From JAGLON01 sp041394985 (GTDB taxonomy: Bacteria; Zixibacteria; MSB-5A5; GN15; JAAZOE01), in contig JAWLBI010000001.1 of assembly GCA_041394985.1 (NCBI GenBank), positions 2,852,001 to 2,916,000 on the forward strand: a DNA stretch of 64,000 nucleotides, in the 5' to 3' direction. This document shows positions 42,786-52,250 of this stretch, one piece after another. The position numbers and the translations under genes were made by a program. Numbering within the stretch: position 1 is the stretch's first letter; every line of letters starts with the position of its first letter. A model generated the notes under the pieces. It was not told the DNA's origin. It was given only the letters and a program-made list of their open reading frames with translations, and ran no database searches.

Positions 42786-45476
42786 ATGTCTGTCGAAAGC
42801 GAAGTCAAAAATAAACCACTTGACGAACTGGGCAAAATGCTCAAGACCGTCACGGACCTCTATAATCTGCGCAAATCAGTCGGCGATGAGCGCGAAATTA
42901 TCGCGCACGAAAAGAAAGAGCTGGACAAGGCGCTCAATTGTATCTGCTCGCTTATCAAACTCATCGAGACTGAAAACCTCAGCCTGGAGCAGAGCTTCCG
43001 TGAGGCGCTCGATTTAATTCAAGGCGCCTGGCAGTATCCGGATGAAACGGCGGCCCGCATTTCCTACGACAACAACGTTTTCACGACCGGTAATTTTATC
43101 GTTGAAACCGAGTGGCGCCACGAAGCCGAGATTAAACTCGATGGCCAATCCGCCGGCAAATTCGAAGTTTTCTACATGGAAAAGACGCCGGAAGAATTCG
43201 ACGGCCTCCTGATGTGGGAGCGTCAACAGATGGTGGACGCCTTTGCCCTCGGTCTCGGACTCATCATCGCCAGATTCAAAGCCGATGAAAAGCGCGAAAC
43301 GCTCAAACAGGTTATCGAACAGGCGCGCCAGACGGAAAAGAAATATGCCGCAAAAATCGCGCGCAATCTGCCCAAGCTGAAAAAGATTAAACAGATGGCC
43401 GACGAATCCATCTTGGCCACGAACCGCTTCCTCGCCGCCACCAGCAAGGAAATGCTCGGCGCGCTCGACCGCATAATCGAGTCGATCAATCGACATGAAA
43501 AAGGCGAAGCGCCGGACGACAGCGGCTGGCAAACAATCAAGGCAACGACCAAACATATCACGCAGATTACGAAGCAAATCAGCGATTATGCCGACATCGA
43601 GACAAAACCGTTCCGGCAAAACAACGGTGAATTCAACCTGCGCATTCTCATCGAGCAAATCATCGATCCTCTGCATCGGAAAGCTCGCGCCAAAGGCATC
43701 GACCTGATTAATTTCACGAATCCGCTCATTCCGGAAATTCTGGTCGGGGACTCGGAGAAGATTAAGACTATCCTGACCAACCTGATCGATAACGCAATTA
43801 ACCGAACGAGTAAAGGCGAGATCGCCGTCGGCGTCGAACTCGAGGCGACTCCGCACTTGCTGCCGATTTTCCACTTCACTGTCGCTGATTCCGGCGATCC
43901 CATTTACGAGGAAAACATTGTCCGTACGTTCGAGCCGTTCGAAAAGGAAAAGGGCGAATCCTCGGCGTACGATATTCACTGTCGTCTGGGACGGGCGATA
44001 TCCAAGAAGCTTGTCGAGTTCATGGGTGGTGAAATCTGGGTCGAAAACTGCTTCCATTACGAAAAGGAAAATCATCCCGGCACAACCATTCATTTCACGA
44101 TGTGGATGGATATCCTGTCGAAACAAAAGATGCCGAATATCCTCGCCATGATGGAAGAAAGCACCGTCAGGGCACTCGTCGTTGAGAAGAACAACGTCTA
44201 TAAAAATTATTTCAGTATCCTTTTGAGTAATGCCGGAGTCGATCCTCATTTCGTCGATGATTATGATCATGCGGTTTCCCTGCTTAAATCGCGCAAGTTC
44301 AATCCCGAGGCCTTTTCACTGGCCATCCTGCGCGACGGATATGAAGCTCTCAATAACAATGCATTGACCGAATATTGCCGCAAACTGGACCATGCGCCTT
44401 GCATGCGGATGATCGGTATCAGCGAAAACAACCTGCCGCAATCAGTCGACGATAATTCTCAAGTGTGTGTGTTCATCGAAAAGCCGATCAGCGCTCTCGA
44501 TTTCTTTGAACTCATCCAAAAGACGGTCCATCAGTATCTTGATAACAAGAAAACGCAGGAAGCTGCTCCGCAAGAAACTCCTGTTGATGACTCATGGGCC
44601 AATGAAACCTCTCCGATCCCGATTCCCACACTACAGAAGACAGAATCCTCATCGGCACAGGAGTCCCCGGCAATTCGAATTCTCCTTGCTGACCGGTCCG
44701 ATTCGAAGCGAGTCATACTGGAGAAACTTCTGGCGAAACGGAACTATGGCGTGACGCTGTTCTTAGACGGCCGTGAGGCTCTCGATCGGGTCAGAAGCGG
44801 CGAATTCGACATGCTTATTATCGATGTCGACACCCCTATTATCGGCGGGCTGGAAGTCATAAAAATGGTCCGCGAGTGGGAAAAACAAAACAATGCCCTC
44901 ATATCGATTATTGCCGTCACCAATGACAAAAACGAAATCGACTGCAAGATGTGTTTCGAGGCCGGGGCCGATGAATGCCTGCCCGTCAATGAGAACATCA
45001 AAGACATCCTGAGCGGCGTCGAGCGGCTGTATCAACTTCGAAACAGTAACACACAGCAGCAAGAGGATGAAACCGAGCAACAGATATCGGGCGAGATAAA
45101 CTTTGACGGCATTACTCGCTTCGACTCCGATGCGGCGCTCAAGAATGTCGACGGAGATGCGGACATGCTGATCGAACTGCTTGATATCTTCGCGGACGAC
45201 AGCCGCACCCTTGTCGCCGAAGCCGATAACATATTGTCATCCGGAAACATAGAGGCAACACCTCAAGCGCTTCGTGAGCTCGAAAAAGCCGCTGCCGCGG
45301 TCGGCGCTCGAAGCATAGTTATGATCTGTCAGCATATGCAATCGACCGCCAAAAACGGCGACTCGAACAGCCTGAAAGAAGGATTCAATCGCCTGAGCGA
45401 TGAAATTGCCGCCTTCAATCGAGAGGCCCGGATATTTGAACAATCCTGCCAGCAGCAGGATCAATCGACCGCGTAG
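42786..45476 (+). CDS. Multi-domain phosphorelay-like protein lacking phosphoacceptor residues
   Basis: 896 residues from ATG 42786. An N-terminal coiled coil, a globular sensory domain (about 65-155), then a histidine-kinase-like core: DHp helix FLAATSKEMLGAL has Lys221 where kinases have the phospho-His (SHExRTPL); the ATPase domain keeps NLIDNAIN (N box) and DSGDPIYEENIVRTFEPF, but the glycine boxes are eroded. Receiver 1 (about 460-580) has lost its Asp (LAILRDGY). Receiver 2 (about 630-750) keeps Asp680 (LIIDVDTP) but not the usual Lys. The C-terminal HPt-like bundle has Arg830 for His (LRELEKAAAAVGA). So the layout of a hybrid kinase is kept without phosphorelay residues, suggesting a scaffold or sensor. 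Confidence 0.85.
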   Translation: MSVESEVKNKPLDELGKMLKTVTDLYNLRKSVGDEREIIAHEKKELDKALNCICSLIKLIETENLSLEQSFREALDLIQGAWQYPDETAARISYDNNVFTTGNFIVETEWRHEAEIKLDGQSAGKFEVFYMEKTPEEFDGLLMWERQQMVDAFALGLGLIIARFKADEKRETLKQVIEQARQTEKKYAAKIARNLPKLKKIKQMADESILATNRFLAATSKEMLGALDRIIESINRHEKGEAPDDSGWQTIKATTKHITQITKQISDYADIETKPFRQNNGEFNLRILIEQIIDPLHRKARAKGIDLINFTNPLIPEILVGDSEKIKTILTNLIDNAINRTSKGEIAVGVELEATPHLLPIFHFTVADSGDPIYEENIVRTFEPFEKEKGESSAYDIHCRLGRAISKKLVEFMGGEIWVENCFHYEKENHPGTTIHFTMWMDILSKQKMPNILAMMEESTVRALVVEKNNVYKNYFSILLSNAGVDPHFVDDYDHAVSLLKSRKFNPEAFSLAILRDGYEALNNNALTEYCRKLDHAPCMRMIGISENNLPQSVDDNSQVCVFIEKPISALDFFELIQKTVHQYLDNKKTQEAAPQETPVDDSWANETSPIPIPTLQKTESSSAQESPAIRILLADRSDSKRVILEKLLAKRNYGVTLFLDGREALDRVRSGEFDMLIIDVDTPIIGGLEVIKMVREWEKQNNALISIIAVTNDKNEIDCKMCFEAGADECLPVNENIKDILSGVERLYQLRNSNTQQQEDETEQQISGEINFDGITRFDSDAALKNVDGDADMLIELLDIFADDSRTLVAEADNILSSGNIEATPQALRELEKAAAAVGARSIVMICQHMQSTAKNGDSNSLKEGFNRLSDEIAAFNREARIFEQSCQQQDQSTA

Positions 45477-45513
45477 CACGTTTCAGCACTGCCGCATTCA
45501 AGAGGAGTATGTT

Positions 45514-45855
45514 ATGTCAGATATTAAAGCCGTACTCATCCTGTTCGGCACCTTTTTGCCCCTGCTCAGCTTCGTCATCACTGCCGCACTCGGATATAAG
45601 TTTGAAGGTCAGCGCCGCTGGATCGCTCTGCTCGTGACACCAGTTCTGACGATGTTGCCATGTTATCTATTCCTGGATGCCATTGCGGCCAATGGCAATC
45701 TCCTCTTCGCGGTCACCTTCGGCTTTGCCGTACTTGTGTACATAATTTATTACCCGGTATTGTTGATCGTTAGAATCGCTTTGTCGATTCGAGACAAACG
45801 GAAGAGGCCGCTTCGCGCCGTCTCAAATGATGGCCTGACGAAAAGAATTTATTAG
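45514..45855 (+). CDS. Small membrane protein of unknown function
   Basis: 113 residues from ATG 45514 with AGAGGAG upstream; a longer frame overlaps the previous gene and is rejected. Three hydrophobic segments (about 5-25, 36-55, 62-88) and a basic tail (RDKRKRPLRAV). It follows the phosphorelay-like gene by 37 bases and may be co-transcribed. No family recognised. Confidence 0.7.
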   Translation: MSDIKAVLILFGTFLPLLSFVITAALGYKFEGQRRWIALLVTPVLTMLPCYLFLDAIAANGNLLFAVTFGFAVLVYIIYYPVLLIVRIALSIRDKRKRPLRAVSNDGLTKRIY

Positions 45856-45958
45856 TCAGGCGCTTTCGTTTTCCAGACAATAACACTGGCTTAAGCTTCG
45901 TCATTCCGAGAAACGAAGTCCGCCGTTGCGGACAAGTGACAAGGAATCTGCTCTTGTC

Positions 45959-46017
45959 ATCCCCTCTTGAGAGTGGTGCCCGTCCGCTTAGGCGGATCGA
46001 GGGCGGGGTGTGTTCTC
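45959..46017. repeat. Family A palindromic repeat, long form
   Basis: CCCCTCTTGAGAGTGGTGCC, insert CCGCTTAGGCGG, GGGCGGGGTGTGTTCTC. Same insert type as the copy at 29725 (opposite orientation), while copies at 33560, 36213 and 58029 lack the insert. Confidence 0.85.
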
Positions 46018-46056
46018 AATGGGTGCCCCACAGCCTGCATGGATACCTCACAGCTT

Positions 46057-46210
46057 GGGGCGTGTTGAAAAACCTATTACAAGCACGAGTCATTGCGAGC
46101 CCTTCTTAGGGCGTCGCAATCTCAGGATATTTGCGACAAGCACTTACGATTGATTTTTGCCTGTGTTCCTAAGGCGATACCTTTGGGAAATGACTTTTTC
46201 AACAAGCCCC
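46057..46210. mobile_element. MITE-like element with 16-bp terminal inverted repeats (family D)
   Basis: Left end GGGGCGTGTTGAAAAA (46057-46072), right end TTTTTCAACAAGCCCC (46195-46210); 15 of 16 bases match as inverted repeat. 154 bases, no coding capacity. The internal core GAGTCATTGCGAGCCCTTC with TTAGGGCGTCGCAATCTCAG recurs at 58129 (inverted), 62915 and 63163. No clear target duplication can be read. Probably mobilised in trans, or an old repeat. Confidence 0.7.
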
Positions 46211-46234
46211 TTGCTGCGGGAGACCTTGACACTT

Positions 46235-46271
46235 CGCGCGATTGGCAGGTTTGAGGACAAACCTACCCTAC
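46235..46271. repeat. Family C half-element
   Basis: GCGCGATTGGCAGGTTTG then AGGACAAACCTACCCTAC, related to the copy at 33665 (same GCGCGATTGGCAGGT start). Confidence 0.75.
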
Positions 46272-46345
46272 TGACTTACAGACAGATATAAATCATATAA
46301 AATAAAGGGGTCAAAAATTGGCTTATTAGATATTCCGGGGATTTA

Positions 46346-46421
46346 TGGTGGAGCCGAGGGGGTTCGAACCCCTGGCCTCATGACTGCCAGTCATGCGCTC
46401 TCCCAACTGAGCTACGGCCCC
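46346..46421 (-). tRNA. tRNA-Ala (anticodon GGC)
   Basis: Reverse complement: acceptor GGGGCCG/CGGCTCC with the alanine-identity G3-U70 pair, D loop AGTTGGGAGAGC, anticodon loop CTGGCAG (GGC), T arm GGGGTTCGAACCCC, discriminator A and an encoded CCA. Unlike the other three tRNAs here, CCA is in the DNA. Confidence 0.97.
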
Positions 46422-46555
46422 ATCATCTTTAGGAATCTGCAATATATAATTCATTTCGGCGCTGTCAAGTAATAAGTTTACCACTTTTTCGCCTCGGCCA
46501 ATTGCCTCAATCACAATTGGTTTGCGTTTTTCATTCAACGCCGTACCTTATATGC

Positions 46556-48544
46556 ATGAACACGGCAGATGAAAAGCGGTTTCGGAATCAGCGACTATTT
46601 CTCTTCGCCGCAGTCATTGCCGTGATCATTGGAGTCTTTCTTCGCCTGTATGCTCCCGACCTGGATCCGCCTCGGGCGATTGGTGAAAACAGTCAGGCCC
46701 TTGTCACAGATCCCTCCCACATCGTATATCATGCCGCCAACTACATCCGGTTCGGCGAATCTGATCCGTTTTCATACAAATATTGGAAGGTGTTCCAAAT
46801 TTCACTGATGTCGGCTGTTGCGTATTTCGTTTTCGCAATTGCCGGAGTTACGCCGCTGGCTTTAAATATCATTGGTACGATTCCTCCAATCGTCGGCATT
46901 GTACTGCTTGCCTTTGGGTGCCTCGCACGGAATAAATCACCATATCGATATGGCGGAGCATTTGTCGTCTGCCTGCTTTTATGCATAAATTTTACACTTA
47001 TTACTTATAACCGTGAGCCATTTCTGGAATCGGCACTGCTTTTCTACTTCGGTTTGCTCTTTTTCCTGTATCAACGATTTGGATTACGTCGCTCTAACTT
47101 AGTAACAATGGCCGTAATAATTTCTCTGGCCTGTATTACCGGTAAAATCTTCGCCGTCGTATTTTACGTGGTTGTCGGCGCCATGATTCTTCTTGATCGA
47201 GGATCGTTGTCCGAGAGGCTGAAACTATTCGGCTTTTTCGCGGGCAGCGCGGCATGTTCCCTCATTCTGTTTCTCTTTGTTTTAGTAGGCTATGATGTGG
47301 GATCATATGCTGCATTTTTAAAGGAGCATATTGCCATAGCAGAGACCGGTTCATTGGAAATTCCGGCGGGGTATCGCTATTTCACTCACTTTTTTACATT
47401 CGGTACAAAATCACACCTGTTCTCTCTCTCACCATTTCTATTTTCAGCGCTGTATATGGCATTGATTTTCTATGCCATTCGCCTGAGAAACGGCTTATCT
47501 TTCTTCAGAGAAAACGGTTCACTTGTTTTCGCACTATTATGTTTTGCCGGGTATTTCGTCTTTTTTGACCAATCTCTCTATACCCCGCTTCGCTATCAGG
47601 TATTACTCCTCTCACCCGCCGTGGTTATTTTGGCTTTGTTCTTGAGTGCGGACGCCTCCGGATTGAATAATACGCCGTCGGCCAAACGATCGGTTATTTC
47701 CACGCTACTCATTTTTCTCATCAGTTGGTTCGCATGGAATCAACTTTTTATGGAGTCATTGTATCGATCTGAGGGGTCGACCGCGTATGTGAAATCGATA
47801 TTGATATCGGCCATTATCGCCCTCATAATCGCAATTCTTCTTGGCACAAGGAAGTTGACCAAACGACTTGTGGCGCAGTCTCATCTCATTCGCAAAATTG
47901 TCTTCATACTGATTCTGATGTCGGGAGCATATCAATTTTACGGATTCGTTTCCTGGATCAATGCGGGCGAGTACCATCTCCGAGACGCATCGCAGGATAT
48001 CGCCGAAATCGTCGGTTCCGATGCAGTCTTTACCGGTTCATTTGCCGGAGCGGTGACGCTCACGACAGGTCATAAATATTTCATTTATTTTTCCGGGCTC
48101 GAAATGCCCGATATGAGCGACATTGATATCACTCATCTTGCCCTCGAGTATAATGAGATATCACGTGCTCAGAAAAAACTCGGCGTCGAGAATTTGACGA
48201 CGACCATCGCCCAATACAAAATCCGCGGCATCTATTATTCGATTCTGCGAGTTTTACCGACTCGCAATAGGTCGCATAGCTCGTATCAGCCCACGGCTTA
48301 TGAATTGGCCAATGCTGCCATCGACTCCGGCTATTACGACAGCGCGCTTGTGTATAATGAGGCGTTTCTGGCCGAACACCCTAATAATCGATCCGCCCTC
48401 ATGCAGAGATACATGATATATGAGAATCTGAAAGGCACCGAGAATTTAGAAAACATGCTGGAAGACATCCGCCATCGCTTTACGGATGATGAAATCGTAC
48501 GGTTATTTTACGAACAAAAATTGAGTACGCTGCGGGGGAAATAA
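46556..48544 (+). CDS. Polytopic membrane protein, glycosyltransferase-like (GT-C/PMT type)
   Basis: 662 residues from ATG 46556. About 11-13 transmembrane helices. The first periplasmic loop follows helix 1 and contains RLYAPDLDPPRAIGENSQALVTDPS in pieces (RLYAPDLDPP, LVTDPSHIVYHAANYIRFGE), a layout typical of GT-C lipid-linked sugar transferases where an acidic residue in loop 1 is catalytic. The C-terminal soluble part (about 490-662) includes a TPR-like end (YDSALVYNEAFLAEHPNNRSALMQRY). Substrate unknown; protein O-glycosylation or polysaccharide assembly are possible. Confidence 0.7.
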   Translation: MNTADEKRFRNQRLFLFAAVIAVIIGVFLRLYAPDLDPPRAIGENSQALVTDPSHIVYHAANYIRFGESDPFSYKYWKVFQISLMSAVAYFVFAIAGVTPLALNIIGTIPPIVGIVLLAFGCLARNKSPYRYGGAFVVCLLLCINFTLITYNREPFLESALLFYFGLLFFLYQRFGLRRSNLVTMAVIISLACITGKIFAVVFYVVVGAMILLDRGSLSERLKLFGFFAGSAACSLILFLFVLVGYDVGSYAAFLKEHIAIAETGSLEIPAGYRYFTHFFTFGTKSHLFSLSPFLFSALYMALIFYAIRLRNGLSFFRENGSLVFALLCFAGYFVFFDQSLYTPLRYQVLLLSPAVVILALFLSADASGLNNTPSAKRSVISTLLIFLISWFAWNQLFMESLYRSEGSTAYVKSILISAIIALIIAILLGTRKLTKRLVAQSHLIRKIVFILILMSGAYQFYGFVSWINAGEYHLRDASQDIAEIVGSDAVFTGSFAGAVTLTTGHKYFIYFSGLEMPDMSDIDITHLALEYNEISRAQKKLGVENLTTTIAQYKIRGIYYSILRVLPTRNRSHSSYQPTAYELANAAIDSGYYDSALVYNEAFLAEHPNNRSALMQRYMIYENLKGTENLENMLEDIRHRFTDDEIVRLFYEQKLSTLRGK

Positions 48545-48562
48545 AAAATACGCGAGCGGTTT

Positions 48563-49972
48563 CTAATCGACCTTATCCAGGCGATTTTTTCTGAAGACCG
48601 ATATTGTCATCGAAACAAGGTTAAACAGACCGAAGGCGACGACGACCCAGGAAAATGCGGCGACGAATGATGCCGCCTCATCCATGGTTGCGGCATAGAT
48701 ACTCCGCTGATATGAAAATACCGCCGTCGCAATGGCCACACCGCCGGCCATACCGAGCGTCCTGGAAACAGCCAGAAGCCCTGACGCGATCGGCGTTAGT
48801 TTTTTCGGTACGGCTGCCATCATCACCGTAGAGTTCGGCGTCTGATACATCCCCGCGCCGACTCCGAGGACGATGAGGCGCAGCACGACATCGGTACGCG
48901 TCGAGAATTGATCGAGGGTACTCGTCCAGAATATTCCGACTGACATAATTGCCAACCCCAGCGTCGTCAATAATCGATAACCGATTTTATCCGAAATTCT
49001 CCCCGACGTCGGCGCCACAATGATTGTCACGATTGGAATCGTAACCAGGACCAGCCCGACATGGGTCGGATCGAGGTGCAGGATCTCTTCGAGATAAAAC
49101 GGAATCAACACCATCCCCGCGGCCGTACACATGAAACTGATTAGCATGGTCGAAATCGCAAGCGTAAACTGGCTGTGTTTAAAAATCCCCAGCCCGATCA
49201 GGGGATGATCCTTTTTCAATTCCCGCCACAAAAATGTCGAGAGAGCGGTCAGTCCGACAACGAGGAGAATGGCCAGGGCCATTCCTGACCAGTCCGGGCT
49301 ATTGACCCGGTTCAAAAGCAGCAATAAAAAGATGACCGTGACTGCCTGCAAAAACCAGTTCGCATAATTCAGTCGCGATTCCGGCGCCTCGGCAGGCATT
49401 GCCTTTAACAATCTGGCCGCGTACATATATCCGAAAATACTGACCGGGATATTCAGGAAGAAAATCCATTCCCAACCGATAGTCGATACGATCAATCCGC
49501 CCAGCGGCGGCCCGGACATCAGACCGATCCCTACTACGGTTCCCATGACGCCCATCCCCTTGCCCCGCTCATCAGGCGGGAAAGACCGGGTAATGAGAGC
49601 CGGTCCGGCAGCCATCATAAAAGAGGCTCCGACCCCCTGAATGACACGCGCCGCTACCACCTGCCAGAAGAACTCGGAAAAACCGCACAGACTGGAGCCA
49701 ATACCGAACAGACCGAAGCCCATCATATATGTAAAGCGAAATCCCCGCCTGACGGCCAACCGGCCGACCATCAACAGCGTAGCGCTTATGGATAAAGAAT
49801 AGGCGAGAACAATCCAGGCAATGGCGTCGATAGGAACATCGAAGGTTCTGGCCAGTGTCGGGAGGCTGACATTGACGATTGAGCCGTCCAGCGTCCCCAT
49901 GAAGGCCGACAGGGCCGAAACCATGAGGAATTTGTATTTATTCTTATATATGTATTCGCTCGGAACCGTCAT
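48563..49972 (-). CDS. MFS drug transporter, DHA2 (EmrB/QacA) type
   Basis: 469 residues from ATG 49972 (a longer frame from 50026 is less likely). About 14 membrane helices. Signatures: FMGTLDGSIVNVSLPTLA (motif D1-like, helix 1), LLMVGRLAVRRGFRFTYMMG (motif A), RVIQGVGASFMMAAGPALI (motif B) and GVMGTVVGIGLMSGPPLGGLI (motif C, antiporter). Exports hydrophobic compounds using the proton gradient. Divergent from the ECF sigma gene downstream on the map. Confidence 0.93.
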   Translation of the reverse strand: MTVPSEYIYKNKYKFLMVSALSAFMGTLDGSIVNVSLPTLARTFDVPIDAIAWIVLAYSLSISATLLMVGRLAVRRGFRFTYMMGFGLFGIGSSLCGFSEFFWQVVAARVIQGVGASFMMAAGPALITRSFPPDERGKGMGVMGTVVGIGLMSGPPLGGLIVSTIGWEWIFFLNIPVSIFGYMYAARLLKAMPAEAPESRLNYANWFLQAVTVIFLLLLLNRVNSPDWSGMALAILLVVGLTALSTFLWRELKKDHPLIGLGIFKHSQFTLAISTMLISFMCTAAGMVLIPFYLEEILHLDPTHVGLVLVTIPIVTIIVAPTSGRISDKIGYRLLTTLGLAIMSVGIFWTSTLDQFSTRTDVVLRLIVLGVGAGMYQTPNSTVMMAAVPKKLTPIASGLLAVSRTLGMAGGVAIATAVFSYQRSIYAATMDEAASFVAAFSWVVVAFGLFNLVSMTISVFRKNRLDKVD

Positions 49973-50122
49973 GCCTATTCCAAACCATTGGCTAAAAACA
50001 AATTGACAAATAGCGGAAAGCATCATACTCTATGCTGGTATCAAAGTCAATTGTTTTGATTTTTGTTTGCACAAAAGTCGGTACGAATCGTCACAACCTT
50101 AGACGAAAGAACAGTCCTGGGG

Positions 50123-50692
50123 ATGACTGAAGACATAATCCGCCTGGTTCACCGCTTTCAAAAGGGTGACAGACAGGCGTTTACGCGGCTGGTGAAAGAG
50201 TATCAACGGCGAGTGTATGCACTCTCGTTCAAGATGCTGAGAAATCACAGCGATGCCGATGAGGTCACGCAGGAAACTTTCGTCCGAGCGTACAACCGGA
50301 TTGAGCAATTAAAGTCGCCGGAACACTTCGATTCGTTTTTATACCGAATCGCGACTAACTATGCCATCGACTTGATGCGCAAAAGGAAGGGGCGGATAGT
50401 CGCGATGCCGGACGAGTCGGAGCTTCCGGGGTCGATTCAACTAACCTTGTCGGCCCGCGTTGAGAATCCGGAAAAGACGCTCGAGGACAAACAGTTGTTG
50501 CAGGCGATTATTAAAGCGGCTGAGGAGCTTCCTCCCCGTCAACAGGCAACCCTCATCCTCCACGATGTGGAAGGACTTTCCAAAGAGGAAGTCGCCAACA
50601 TCATGGACTGCCCGGAGGCGACCGTCCGCTCTAATTTACACATCGCTCGCGGCAAACTGAAAAAGAAACTGGCGAAACTTTTAACCTCCTAA
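50123..50692 (+). CDS. ECF-type RNA polymerase sigma factor (second)
   Basis: 189 residues from ATG 50123. Region 2: VKEYQRRVYALSFKMLRNHSDADEVTQETFVRAYNRI in segments, FLYRIATNYAIDLMRKRKG. Region 4: LPPRQQATLILHDVEGLSKEEVANIM, CPEATVRSNLHIARGKLKKKL. Followed 20 bases later by a zinc-binding anti-sigma gene. Resembles the RpoE/SigW-like groups. The gene is divergent from the MFS pump, which could be a target (inference). Confidence 0.94.
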   Translation: MTEDIIRLVHRFQKGDRQAFTRLVKEYQRRVYALSFKMLRNHSDADEVTQETFVRAYNRIEQLKSPEHFDSFLYRIATNYAIDLMRKRKGRIVAMPDESELPGSIQLTLSARVENPEKTLEDKQLLQAIIKAAEELPPRQQATLILHDVEGLSKEEVANIMDCPEATVRSNLHIARGKLKKKLAKLLTS

Positions 50693-50712
50693 TTAGGGCA
50701 TGGAGGTAAGCA

Positions 50713-51222
50713 ATGTCAGACCGCCATACTGTGCATTTGCACGATGACTATGCGGACGGCTCAATGGCCGAGAAGCTGAGATCAGAGATCGACCGCCACA
50801 CGGCCGATTGTTCCGCATGTCGGGAAGATCTGGACATGATTATCGAACTCAAAAAACGGTTAGCCGAAATAGAGGCCCCCGATCCCGGAGACCGCTATTT
50901 TCAGGAGCTCACCGACAAGATTCTGTACCGAACTGCTCCCACCGATGTTCGGACGGATGGCGCGGTCATCATTCCCGTATCGCCGGGACAACAGACGATG
51001 AAAACGCTCATCAGAGTGGCCGCAGCCGTTACACTTCTGTTCGGCTCCTTCTATGCATCCGCCTTTTTAACGGACAAAAATCAATCCAATTACGCGGATA
51101 GCTCGCAGCCTGCCGCATTTTTACTCACCGATCCGATTGCCCTACCGGATGCGGAAGCGCAGGCGCCGGCCCCGTCGGAAGACTCCCCATCGGATTCCGA
51201 CGAAAAAATGCCGGAAAAATAA
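50713..51222 (+). CDS. Zinc-type anti-sigma factor, membrane anchored
   Basis: 169 residues. N-terminal zinc anti-sigma domain with the HxxxCxxC motif (DRHTADCSACRED, about 27-39). One membrane helix (about 96-118, VAAAVTLLFGSFYASAFL). The periplasmic tail is acidic and Pro-rich (PAPSEDSPSDSDEKMPEK). The ribosome site ATGGAGGTAAG precedes. It presumably holds the sigma factor encoded just upstream. Confidence 0.9.
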   Translation: MSDRHTVHLHDDYADGSMAEKLRSEIDRHTADCSACREDLDMIIELKKRLAEIEAPDPGDRYFQELTDKILYRTAPTDVRTDGAVIIPVSPGQQTMKTLIRVAAAVTLLFGSFYASAFLTDKNQSNYADSSQPAAFLLTDPIALPDAEAQAPAPSEDSPSDSDEKMPEK

Positions 51223-51286
51223 GGACTTTCTCTTTCTAAGCAGTATATTACTGCCGACCGATATATAGGTCAAACATGGAGTGTAA

Positions 51287-52207
51287 ATGACATATAAAAC
51301 CTCACGTTTCGCCGCCGTTTTCGCTTGTCTTGTACTCGCGACCGTTTGGCTCGCGTCCTGTTCCACCGAACCGCAAACCTACCTGATGCGCTCGAATTAT
51401 TCTCCCGTCGGGACCACCTGGGAGTATACCCTCACCAATCAGCGCGCCGGTTCGGTATTCGTCGATGATGTATTCCAGAACGAATTCGAGACAAAGGCCG
51501 AGGCATCCATTAAGTTCGAAACGAAGAAAATCAATCCGGACGGTTCCTGGCTTCTCCAGGAGGATAACCTCTGGAGCTGGGATGAACCGGTTAATGACTC
51601 GGGTAAAGTCACCCGCAAAACCCGCAAATACAGCTATCTCCTGACGACGACGCCTCAGGAGCGGATCACCGACATCAAAGTCCTGGAGGGTCCCTCCTAT
51701 CCCGGACGTTTGAAATACATCGAGAGCTATTACAAGCAGATGATCCCGGTGTATCCCGATCAACCGGTCAAGGTTGGCGACACATGGACTCAAAAAACTC
51801 CGATAGTCTTGCCCGACAGCTCGGAGTATACCGGTATTAACGTGTTGACGATCAAGGGGACGGCTCGCAAAAACGATTATGACTGCCTGATAATCGAGAG
51901 CAAAGCGAAAGGCGCTCTTCCGGTCTTTGATAATCCCGAAACGGAAGTCGTGGGCTGGGGCGTTGATTGGGTCGAATCGAATGAGCTCCTGTATTTTGCC
52001 ATCAATGAAGGCATCATCGTCCACTCAGAATCAAAAAGCCGCCTGGTTATCGAGCGCGAGAGCACCAGAACGATAAAGTGCAGTAAAAACGATAAAGGCG
52101 AAATGATTGATCTTCCTGAAAAGGACTGGACGACAAAAACAGAGAAGATTCGCCAGGAAATGGAAGAGACATCGACCTATTCGCTGAAAAAACTGGAGCG
52201 TCAATAA
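51287..52207 (+). CDS. Lipoprotein of unknown function
   Basis: 306 residues. Lipobox LASC at the end of a hydrophobic signal (cleavage before Cys about residue 25). The rest is beta-rich: SPVGTTWEYTLTNQ, KVGDTWTQKTPIVLPD, YDCLIIESKAKGAL, resembling a tandem of lipoprotein-type (LolA/DUF-like) beta sheets. It directly follows the sigma/anti-sigma pair and could be part of that envelope response unit. No family named. Confidence 0.78.
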   Translation: MTYKTSRFAAVFACLVLATVWLASCSTEPQTYLMRSNYSPVGTTWEYTLTNQRAGSVFVDDVFQNEFETKAEASIKFETKKINPDGSWLLQEDNLWSWDEPVNDSGKVTRKTRKYSYLLTTTPQERITDIKVLEGPSYPGRLKYIESYYKQMIPVYPDQPVKVGDTWTQKTPIVLPDSSEYTGINVLTIKGTARKNDYDCLIIESKAKGALPVFDNPETEVVGWGVDWVESNELLYFAINEGIIVHSESKSRLVIERESTRTIKCSKNDKGEMIDLPEKDWTTKTEKIRQEMEETSTYSLKKLERQ

Positions 52208-52250
52208 AAACGACCTTTACAGTATTCGCATAGACTCGTATATAACCCGT

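Noticed and set aside
43014..44270. 418-codon open frame antisense to the phosphorelay-like gene
   Set aside because: A mirror of a GC-biased coding sequence; no start signal and no recognisable domain, while the plus-strand protein has clear domains throughout.
45400..45513. Longer start of the small membrane protein overlapping the phosphorelay-like gene
   Set aside because: No ribosome site; ATG 45514 has AGAGGAG at good spacing and starts the hydrophobic part.
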